Below are positions 1-6,935 of a stretch of DNA of 64,000 nucleotides, piece after piece. Both the position numbers and the translations under genes were made by a program. Where the stretch lies: assembly GCF_000314005.1 (NCBI RefSeq), contig NZ_JH980292.1:4004121-4068120 (forward strand), in the 5' to 3' direction. Under the pieces are notes generated by a model. The model searched no databases. It was given only the letters and a program-made list of their open reading frames with translations, and was not told where the DNA came from. This DNA comes from Spirulina subsalsa PCC 9445 (GTDB taxonomy: Bacteria; Cyanobacteriota; Cyanobacteriia; Cyanobacteriales; Spirulinaceae). Position 1 is the first letter of the stretch, and each line of letters begins with the position of its first letter.

Positions 1-2712
1 TCCCTTACCTCAGATCGTCGGTTTCAATCCTCACCCAGCCCGGAGGCCGGGTGCTACGAGGCGCGGTATTTTCGGAATCGCCTCCAGAAAGCAGTTTCAA
101 TCCTCACCCAGCCCGGAGGCCGGGTGCTACACCGCGATGTGTCTCGGCTATTGCAACCTGAACCCGTTTCAATCCTCACCCAGCCCGGAGGCCGGGTGCT
201 ACTTGGCGAGGTCGTCGAGATTATTCACTCCCGGCTAGCGTTTCAATCCTCACCCAGCCCGGAGGCCGGGTGCTACTTGATCGCTGCGGACGACTTTTGA
301 TGTAGCATGTTTCAATCCTCACCCAGCCCGGAGGCCGGGTGCTACACTAAGATGATGTTACGCAATGAGTTAAAAAACCAAGTTTCAATCCTCACCCAGC
401 CCGGAGGCCGGGTGCTACCCGGCTGGGAGTGACCGTTATTGTTTGCAATAAACCAAGAAGTTTCAATCCTCACCCAGCCCGGAGGCCGGGTGCTACTTCT
501 GACTCTGGCACGCTAACGCTCATAATGCTAGGGGGTTTCAATCCTCACCCAGCCCGGAGGCCGGGTGCTACTCGACCTTGTTGGTCTTTTTCAACGTGGA
601 TAGTAGTTTCAATCCTCACCCAGCCCGGAGGCCGGGTGCTACGCTGCGATGGCTCGGCTGTATGCTCGCACTGGGGAGTTTCAATCCTCACCCAGCCCGG
701 AGGCCGGGTGCTACAGAGTTAACGGCTTTCCCCTTGTTCAGGTCGAGGTTTCAATCCTCACCCAGCCCGGAGGCCGGGTGCTACTTCCAGATCAGCGTAA
801 TGCGCGTTCAACATCCCGATCCCGAGTTTCAATCCTCACCCAGCCCGGAGGCCGGGTGCTACGGGAAGACCTCGAACCCGTAAGTACAGAGGATGGTTTC
901 AATCCTCACCCAGCCCGGAGGCCGGGTGCTACTTGGAAGGTTTCGCGATGCAGTCCAGTCCCTACATCGTTTCAATCCTCACCCAGCCCGGAGGCCGGGT
1001 GCTACATTTGGGCGTTTAGGTGAGACGAGGAGGCTTCCTGTTTCAATCCTCACCCAGCCCGGAGGCCGGGTGCTACTCAAGCCGATCGCCCCATCCCCCG
1101 CCCCTCGCCAGTTTCAATCCTCACCCAGCCCGGAGGCCGGGTGCTACGAGGAAGCTCCTCACTGTCTCCCTCGCCCATAAGGTTTCAATCCTCACCCAGC
1201 CCGGAGGCCGGGTGCTACGCTACGGGGACTGTGGGCAGAGGCGCGGTATTTTCGGTTTCAATCCTCACCCAGCCCGGAGGCCGGGTGCTACGAGCCAATG
1301 GAAGGGACTGCAAACCAAGGGGTTTTGTTTCAATCCTCACCCAGCCCGGAGGCCGGGTGCTACTCTCCACATTCCTCATCCCGACTTCATCGAGCCGGTT
1401 TCAATCCTCACCCAGCCCGGAGGCCGGGTGCTACATCTTTTTATGATTGTAGTACCCAGGAATAGACTTGGTTTCAATCCTCACCCAGCCCGGAGGCCGG
1501 GTGCTACCTCCACAGGGCGGGATTCCGCCCCTTGCGGAAGTTTCAATCCTCACCCAGCCCGGAGGCCGGGTGCTACTTTTTTTATCTGTGTTTTTAGCCC
1601 TGAACAAGCCAGTTTCAATCCTCACCCAGCCCGGAGGCCGGGTGCTACGGTCAACAAGGACGGAACACCCACCTCAATGTGGTTTCAATCCTCACCCAGC
1701 CCGGAGGCCGGGTGCTACATTGGTGGAGGAAATCAACACACTCCGAGCTAAGTTTCAATCCTCACCCAGCCCGGAGGCCGGGTGCTACAAAATCTCCTTA
1801 GCCTCGGCGGCCTTTTCTTCGCAGTTTCAATCCTCACCCAGCCCGGAGGCCGGGTGCTACCACGTTTATCTGACTACTCAACAACCCGATAACGTTTCAA
1901 TCCTCACCCAGCCCGGAGGCCGGGTGCTACGCTGTAGATGCTCGTCCAGTGGTCGTAAATGACGTTTCAATCCTCACCCAGCCCGGAGGCCGGGTGCTAC
2001 TGGGAACTGGACATCCTCCAATCTGTGTTGGTGGTTTCAATCCTCACCCAGCCCGGAGGCCGGGTGCTACATTACGGGTGTGATTACAGGTGCTATCACC
2101 AATACGTTTCAATCCTCACCCAGCCCGGAGGCCGGGTGCTACGGTTCATTGGGTCTTCTTTTCCCAAGTCCCAAAAGTTTCAATCCTCACCCAGCCCGGA
2201 GGCCGGGTGCTACGGTCGGGTAACACGCGACCAACCCATCTCTTGCGCGTTTCAATCCTCACCCAGCCCGGAGGCCGGGTGCTACTTTTTTCGTAACCCG
2301 CCAACCGATGGATTCCGTGGTTTCAATCCTCACCCAGCCCGGAGGCCGGGTGCTACACCCACGGTCATAGCGCGTCCAGTAACATCGTGGGGTTTCAATC
2401 CTCACCCAGCCCGGAGGCCGGGTGCTACCTAAAATTAGCAGCACTTTGGGCGAGTGCATCCAGTTTCAATCCTCACCCAGCCCGGAGGCCGGGTGCTACA
2501 ATTCAAAGAACAGGATTAACCTACCGCGTTGTTAGTTTCAATCCTCACCCAGCCCGGAGGCCGGGTGCTACGAAAGGAATAGGGTTAAAACTGCAAAAAA
2601 CAAAAGTTTCAATCCTCACCCAGCCCGGAGGCCGGGTGCTACTAGGGAGAGGGGAGGGGATACCGTCGGGAGATGGTTTCAATCCTCACCCAGCCCGGAG
2701 GCCGGGTGCTAC
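1..2712 (-). CRISPR. Type I-C CRISPR array, 38 repeats, cut by the left edge
   Basis: I count 38 copies of a 37-bp repeat that begins GTTTCAATCC and ends GTGCTAC on the plus strand, starting at 21, 94, 166, 240, 309, 382, 460, 535, 606, 678 and so on to 2676. The 37 complete spacers are 32-41 bp. By eye all repeats are identical, with no degenerate end repeat, so the trailer end lies beyond position 1. Read on the minus strand the repeat ends GGATTGAAAC, the usual 3' end of I-C repeats, so transcription runs right to left from the cas2 side. The repeat contains a GCCCGG/CCGGGC stem, the expected Cas5c processing hairpin. The first 20 bases of the window are a partial spacer. Confidence 0.98.
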
Positions 2713-2880
2713 CGCGATTGTATCAAACCCCTAGATAATAAGCAATCCAGACCCCCAAAACGCGAACCTCCTTGAGAAGGGGTGCAACAAGAGGGGGAAA
2801 AACCAACCCTAAAGGCTGAAACCCTTACTCCGTAAGCTGCGCGAAACCCCCTAGGTTTTACCCATCGCTTGGGGTTCGCG
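2713..2880 (-). promoter_or_regulatory. CRISPR leader
   Basis: This is the 168-bp spacer between the cas2 stop and the last (leader-proximal) repeat. It fits a leader because the repeat orientation and the cas genes both point leftwards. It holds a near-perfect inverted repeat, CGCGAAACCCC at 2840-2850 against GGGGTTCGCG at 2871-2880, next to the cas2 stop; this could end the cas transcript or be a leader element. CGCGAACC recurs near 2761. Confidence 0.7.
2717..2745 (-). promoter_or_regulatory. Candidate array promoter
   Basis: On the minus strand TTGCTT (2745-2740) and TACAAT (2722-2717) are 17 bp apart, a sigma70-like arrangement with a good -10 and a weak -35. Transcription would start inside or just before the first repeat. 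This is a pattern match only. Confidence 0.35.
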
Positions 2881-3171
2881 CTACAAAATGAGCGGTTCAT
2901 CAAAATCGACATAGTGATCCAAACCATAGACCTCCACACAATCACTGCGATCGCCCCGTAAACGATAAACCCTTAAACTGTCGGTTTCTCGCTTGATAAT
3001 TTTGACCAACTTTGCCACAAACGCCTCGTACTGTGCGGCATTCAACCGACACTCAAAAACCGACTTCTGGACACGCTGACCATAATCCTTACAGGTGTTG
3101 GCGACCTGACGGAGCCGACGACGACCCGCCGAAGTTTCTGTATTCACATCATAGGTGACAAGGATATTCAT
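2881..3171 (-). CDS. cas2: CRISPR-associated endoribonuclease Cas2
   Basis: This 96-aa protein has the Cas2 ferredoxin-like start MNILVTYDVNTE with the conserved metal-binding Asp at residue 8, and the length is normal for the family. Cas2 is the dimeric core of the Cas1-Cas2 integrase that inserts new spacers at the leader end. The gene starts 4 bp after cas1 and is the last cas gene before the leader, the normal I-C order. The C-terminal half (residues about 60-96) has the short acidic tail often seen in I-C Cas2. Confidence 0.96.
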   Translation of the reverse strand: MNILVTYDVNTETSAGRRRLRQVANTCKDYGQRVQKSVFECRLNAAQYEAFVAKLVKIIKRETDSLRVYRLRGDRSDCVEVYGLDHYVDFDEPLIL

Positions 3172-3175
3172 ACAC

Positions 3176-4213
3176 TTAACGAGGGATAAAAGGAGGATAG
3201 TGGTCTAAATCGCCTCGGAGGTAACGAGCAAACAAGCGCGCTTGAGTATGAGCGACTAAACCGAGAGGTATTTTGGTTTTGAGCAGAGGATGAGTAATTT
3301 CCTCCTGTTTGCGCTTTTGATAAGCACCCAGCACCGTTTTACGCCCCGACTCCGTGAGATAAATTGCGCCCCCAGGTCGCTCCATAAAATCATCGGGTTG
3401 GATCTGCTGGCGGTTGATTAATGTAAGAACAAGACGATCACACACAATCGGTCGCAACTCCTCCATTAGGTCAAAAGCCAGACTCGCACGACCGGGACGC
3501 AACACATGAAGGAAACCCATTTGGGGGTCAAGACCAACGGATTCACAAGCGGCAATACATTCATTTTTGAGTAGACCGTAAAGGAACGAGAGGAGAGAAT
3601 TGGTCGGGTCAAGGGGAGGATGACGAGAGCGCGTTTTAAACCCAAACGCTTCCCGATTTTGAACAATGGCATGGTCAAACACCTCCAGATAAGCTTTCGC
3701 CGCGTTCCCCTCAATGCCCCGGACAGTCTCTACCGTCGTCGCCGCTTCTAGGCGAGTCAGCGATTCTGCATGATGTTGGGCTGCTTTGGTCAGTGCTGTG
3801 CGATCGCCCTCTTGTTTCGCATCCCGTGCCGAACGCATCAACAGTTTCCGCGCATTTTGGATCTTCCCTGCCACCATATAGCGGGCAATATCCAACGTTT
3901 TAGCCCCGTCATCCACCGCCGCATTTTGAGCGCGACGGAGCAAAACATTTCCCGTCGTCGGCCCCGACAAACGGGCTTTAAACTTGCCATACTCCGACAA
4001 CCAAACAAAATCTCGCCCATCCTGCGCGCAACGGTGGAGCAAAAACGGACTCACAGATACATTGCCAAACACCACTAAACCAGTAAGATGATGCAAAGGG
4101 ATTTGAAAAGGCTTTTGTTCCTCTGCTTTCAGTTTCAAGGTATCTCGTTCAAGATGTAGATAAGCGCCCTGAGTTTGAACGTAGAGAGTATTAAGAATCG
4201 GTTTCATCGCCAA
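3176..4213 (-). CDS. cas1: CRISPR-associated endonuclease/integrase Cas1 (type I-C)
   Basis: This 345-aa protein is full length. The metal-binding residues expected of Cas1 are visible: Glu168 in GIEGNAA, His236 in GFLHVLRPGR and Asp248 in LAFDLMEELRP. With Cas2 it captures and integrates prespacers. The start overlaps the cas4 stop by 23 bp, which implies translational coupling, and cas2 follows after 4 bp. A second in-frame Met at residue 3 is an equally good start. No damage is seen. Confidence 0.97.
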   Translation of the reverse strand: MAMKPILNTLYVQTQGAYLHLERDTLKLKAEEQKPFQIPLHHLTGLVVFGNVSVSPFLLHRCAQDGRDFVWLSEYGKFKARLSGPTTGNVLLRRAQNAAVDDGAKTLDIARYMVAGKIQNARKLLMRSARDAKQEGDRTALTKAAQHHAESLTRLEAATTVETVRGIEGNAAKAYLEVFDHAIVQNREAFGFKTRSRHPPLDPTNSLLSFLYGLLKNECIAACESVGLDPQMGFLHVLRPGRASLAFDLMEELRPIVCDRLVLTLINRQQIQPDDFMERPGGAIYLTESGRKTVLGAYQKRKQEEITHPLLKTKIPLGLVAHTQARLFARYLRGDLDHYPPFIPR

Positions 4214-4814
4214 TTATAAACGGGTTGAACACAGCACGACCCACCAGATCAGGCAGACAAACTCCTTGCAGTGAGCAATCCTCACAGCGTTTATCATGCA
4301 CCGGAGCAGGTATAGTATATTGCTCCAACATTTTCCGGGCTTGTTCCGCAAAAGTCAGCGTTTGTTTTCGCAAAGCTGCCGTCAGTTCCACCTCCTGCCG
4401 TCGTCGGGAAGCATGGTGAAAAATCGCCCCCATCGGAATCTCACAATTGAACATCTCCTCCAAACACATGGCTTGAGCGCAAAGCTGGATACTATTCGCC
4501 AGACGATGACGACGGGGGCCGGATTTGTACTCTACGGGGTAGGGGAGATCATCCTCTCCAAACTCCACCACATCGGCAATTCCCCGCCATTGGTACTGAT
4601 GGGAGCAAAGAGAAAGCGAGCGCTCCACCCGCACCCCATCCACCACCTCACTGGTAGCAGAATCCGCCCGCTCATGAACCCGATGTCCCCGCAACGTATA
4701 AATATTATCCTCAAACGTTTGTTCAACATGAATTAAGGCACATTGACGAGGACAAAAAGCATAATGTTGTAACACACTAATCCACAGATAATCCTCAGTA
4801 TTTCGTTCGCTCAT
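4191..4814 (-). CDS. cas4: CRISPR-associated exonuclease Cas4
   Basis: This is a 207-aa RecB-like nuclease with a Fe-S cluster. The cluster cysteines are Cys21 (FCPRQC) and the C-terminal group RCEDCSLQGVC. The nuclease motif VEYKSG sits mid-protein. In I-C systems Cas4 trims prespacers and helps select those next to a PAM, which agrees with the TTC PAM inferred from this array. It overlaps cas1 and is separated from cas7 by the hicAB pair, whereas in standard I-C loci cas4 directly follows cas7. Confidence 0.95.
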   Translation of the reverse strand: MSERNTEDYLWISVLQHYAFCPRQCALIHVEQTFEDNIYTLRGHRVHERADSATSEVVDGVRVERSLSLCSHQYQWRGIADVVEFGEDDLPYPVEYKSGPRRHRLANSIQLCAQAMCLEEMFNCEIPMGAIFHHASRRRQEVELTAALRKQTLTFAEQARKMLEQYTIPAPVHDKRCEDCSLQGVCLPDLVGRAVFNPFIIGDETDS

Positions 4815-4846
4815 CGCTTAATTTTTAGTAAAATAACCAGAAAATC

Positions 4847-4877
4847 GTAGGTTCGGCACAGGAAGCGTAACCCAACA
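4847..4877 (+). repeat. Small MITE-like repeat (GTAGGTT...AACCCAACA), left of hicAB
   Basis: The sequence begins GTAGGTT and ends GTAACCCAACA. It resembles a common small bacterial palindromic repeat of the form GTAGGTTGGGT...AAACCCAACA. A second copy in the opposite orientation lies at 5533-5565, so the pair encloses hicAB. Confidence 0.5.
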
Positions 4878-5010
4878 AAACCGTAAACAGTAACCAAAAT
4901 ATAAGGGAAGTGTCCGCCCCCTGTGCCATAGACTAATCCCCTCTAGCCCCCCTTTAGAATGGGGGAAAATACAGATCAGAAACTGACGTGAATTTGAGTT
5001 TCTGAAACGT

Positions 5011-5250
5011 TCAGAGTGTAGTTGGAAGTGGGATCTCATCTCCATAGTCCCAAGCCGTCTGAATCCAGGCAACTTTTGCCTCTTGAATATTGACAATAGC
5101 TTCCTCAAGAGTGTCACCTTGGGAAAGACATCCGGGTAAGTCAGCCAGCATCACCGTATAGCCGCCATCAGGTTCAGGATATAGAGTAATCGGATACTTC
5201 AAATTGAGATAGTCTTCCAAAGTTTCAGGTTTAATCTGCGTTTTCATCAT
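5011..5250 (-). CDS. hicB: HicB-family antitoxin
   Basis: This 79-aa protein has the HicB/UPF0150 fold signature YPITLYPEPDGGYTVMLADL followed by PGCLSQGDTLEEAI. HicB binds and neutralises HicA and often represses the operon. This copy is short and I see no separate helix-turn-helix or ribbon-helix-helix at the C-terminus. It overlaps hicA by 20 bp, the usual toxin-first order. The pair sits between cas7 and cas4, an unusual place. Confidence 0.9.
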   Translation of the reverse strand: MMKTQIKPETLEDYLNLKYPITLYPEPDGGYTVMLADLPGCLSQGDTLEEAIVNIQEAKVAWIQTAWDYGDEIPLPTTL

Positions 5251-5488
5251 TCCAGTTCTCCAAATTTAGTAGTTTGACAATTTGTTTCACGTATATGCCT
5301 TTAACCATTTTTCCGCCCTTTTTGGGTATGGTAATTTTCAGCCCGTCTGAGTTACGGAAGGTGTGATGACTTCCCTTAGAGTGTTGTTGTTCAAAGCCAA
5401 AGGATTCTAAAAGATACTGGACATCATTAAATAGAATTTCTGGTGGATCTCTTAAAAATTGCTCAATTAGCTTTTCAAGTTTGCTCAT
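5231..5488 (-). CDS. hicA: HicA-family mRNA interferase toxin
   Basis: This is an 85-aa HicA-like protein. HicA is a double-stranded-RNA-binding-fold RNase that cuts mRNA. The catalytic histidine motif KGSHHTFRN is present (His41/His42) and is followed by the usual basic stretch ITIPKKGGKMVKG. The gene has an unusually perfect Shine-Dalgarno at 5494-5502 and overlaps hicB. Its length is slightly above the family minimum because of a short acidic tail. It appears intact. Confidence 0.9.
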   Translation of the reverse strand: MSKLEKLIEQFLRDPPEILFNDVQYLLESFGFEQQHSKGSHHTFRNSDGLKITIPKKGGKMVKGIYVKQIVKLLNLENWNDENAD

Positions 5489-5493
5489 CAGTA

Positions 5494-5502
5494 ATCACCT
5501 CC
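5494..5502 (-). promoter_or_regulatory. Strong Shine-Dalgarno of hicA
   Basis: GGAGGTGAT on the minus strand is a nine-base match to the anti-Shine-Dalgarno region and ends 5 bp before the hicA ATG at 5488. It fixes the hicA start. Such a strong site is uncommon in this window. Confidence 0.7.
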
Positions 5503-5532
5503 AAACCCGGTTTCTAGATATGAAGCCAGGGA

Positions 5533-5565
5533 TGTTGGGTTTTGCTACCGCTCCACCCAACCTAC
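5533..5565 (-). repeat. Small MITE-like palindromic repeat, right of hicAB
   Basis: Read on the minus strand it begins GTAGGTTGGGTGGAGCGG and ends AAACCCAACA, with a perfect GTTGGGT/ACCCAAC stem. It pairs with the related copy at 4847-4877, in opposite orientation, around hicAB. Next to it is a short tandem repeat (AGATCCCTAC twice, 5566-5590). Confidence 0.6.
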
Positions 5566-5624
5566 AGATCCCTACCTATAGATCCCTACAAATAACCTGC
5601 TTTTGGGGATTTACAACCCACCCA

Positions 5625-6749
5625 TCAAACCAACTCCGTTAATTCCACTCCCTCCGGTAAATCCTCCTTATTGATCACCACTTGATAATCCTTAAACGAC
5701 CGAGGCGCATTACTCCCAGACTCCACCGTAATCCGATCAAATAATTTGTGAGCCGGAGCATTTCCTAACCGCTTTTCATGGGAAAAAATATATAACCCCC
5801 GCAACGCCATCAACCCTCGACTCGCACTCCGATCTAACTCCCACATCCCTTGAATCGCTTGCCAAAATAAAGCTAAATCCTCCTCCGTTACCCCCGTTTG
5901 TTGTGCCAAAAATGGCGAGAAAAACCCAAAACCACGATACAAACCATAGGGAATCTGGGTTTTCCGTCCCATTGTTTGTAAATTGACCCGATCCTCCTTC
6001 GCCTCCGTAACAGCCATGCGGGTAATCGACCAATCCAACGGCAAAACCGGATCAATAGAACGAGCAAATGTTAACTGGACTGGCCCCCGCACCTGACCCG
6101 CATTTAATCCTGTACTCATGACTGCCCCAAACATTCGCACATCATAAAAATTGGCACACATCCACTGTTTCGCTGTCTCAATATTCTGACCTGTTTTAGC
6201 AGGCTTACCTGATTTTTTGACTAACCCCTCAACAAATTTTTTCGCTACTTTCCAATCGCTGAACTCTTCCAATTGCTTATACTCTTCCTTTAATTCCTCA
6301 GCCGAAAGTTCCCCACTATAAGTCAACGTCGAAACAACATTATCCCCCTCTTCTTCATCTTCAATGGCAAAAGCCGAAGGTAATTCATCGGCTAAATTCC
6401 GCAAAGCAGTTAGGACTTTTTCCTCCTTAATCACATCAGAAACTGGTTCACTGACAGGCAACCCTGAACCCACATAAGCCCGACGAATTTGCTCATTGAG
6501 AACCCCGTGATGTTCCACAAAAATTTTCAGCCGTTCTTTCTCCGCTTCCGTCGCTTCATACTCGCTGTAAACCTCAACATAATTCCGCACTTTTCGCTTT
6601 AAACAAACATCCGTCACTAAACCCTGCATGGTTTCCGCATCAGTCCGAGGTAAATTTCCCCCATCTGGATCTCCGTTAGGGTTGCCGTCCAACACATCAA
6701 AAAGCAGGACAAAATCATGACGGCGGTTGGGATCGGTATGAATAGACAT
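5625..6749 (-). CDS. cas7: Type I-C Cascade backbone protein Cas7 (Csd2)
   Basis: This is a 374-aa Csd2-type Cas7. It opens with the family signature RRHDFVLLFDVLDGNPNGDP and NLPRTDAE and ends with the GLYIFSHEKRLGNAPAHKLFD region. Cas7 coats the crRNA spacer in several copies. I-C Cas7 proteins are usually nearer 290 aa. The extra length is in an acidic, helical-looking segment at about residues 100-185. It is 186 bp from cas8c, unlike the tight spacing upstream, and hicA follows 136 bp downstream. Confidence 0.94.
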   Translation of the reverse strand: MSIHTDPNRRHDFVLLFDVLDGNPNGDPDGGNLPRTDAETMQGLVTDVCLKRKVRNYVEVYSEYEATEAEKERLKIFVEHHGVLNEQIRRAYVGSGLPVSEPVSDVIKEEKVLTALRNLADELPSAFAIEDEEEGDNVVSTLTYSGELSAEELKEEYKQLEEFSDWKVAKKFVEGLVKKSGKPAKTGQNIETAKQWMCANFYDVRMFGAVMSTGLNAGQVRGPVQLTFARSIDPVLPLDWSITRMAVTEAKEDRVNLQTMGRKTQIPYGLYRGFGFFSPFLAQQTGVTEEDLALFWQAIQGMWELDRSASRGLMALRGLYIFSHEKRLGNAPAHKLFDRITVESGSNAPRSFKDYQVVINKEDLPEGVELTELV

Positions 6750-6881
6750 GGAATTTTTTTCCTCAATAATTACAAAAAATTCAGTGATTCATGGGTGAGT
6801 CGGCAAGACCAACAAGCCCCAAATCGGTTGGCTGAAATGACAGCACAACGCAACAATTCACCATTACTAACCTTGCAAAAT

Positions 6882-6897
6882 TCCTAACGAATTAGGA
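6882..6897 (-). promoter_or_regulatory. UUCG-tetraloop hairpin between cas8c and cas7
   Basis: The minus-strand RNA would form TCCTAA-TTCG-TTAGGA, a six-pair stem capped by the very stable UUCG loop. It lies in the 186-bp space between cas8c and cas7. No T-run follows, so a processing or mRNA-stabilising element is more likely than a terminator. Confidence 0.4.
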
Positions 6898-6935
6898 TAA
6901 AAAGGCTTGACATTCAACACAAAAAATGCTAATAA

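Noticed and set aside
1006-1181. Possible overlap of the spacers at 1006 and 1148 (AGGAGGCTTCCT versus AGGAAGCTCCTC)
   Set aside because: The shared letters are an imperfect palindrome of about 10 bp with mismatches, too short to show a common protospacer.
429-2734. Several overlapping forward and reverse reading frames of 60-240 aa with repeated FNPHPARRPGAT, VSILTQPGGRVL or FQSSPSPEAGCY
   Set aside because: They are translations of the CRISPR repeats, which happen to lack stops in the forward frames; no ribosome sites and no real protein.
4818-5117. A 99-aa frame overlapping hicB on the same strand
   Set aside because: It covers the hicB 3' half in another frame and the adjoining MITE-like repeat; the HicB frame has clear family motifs.
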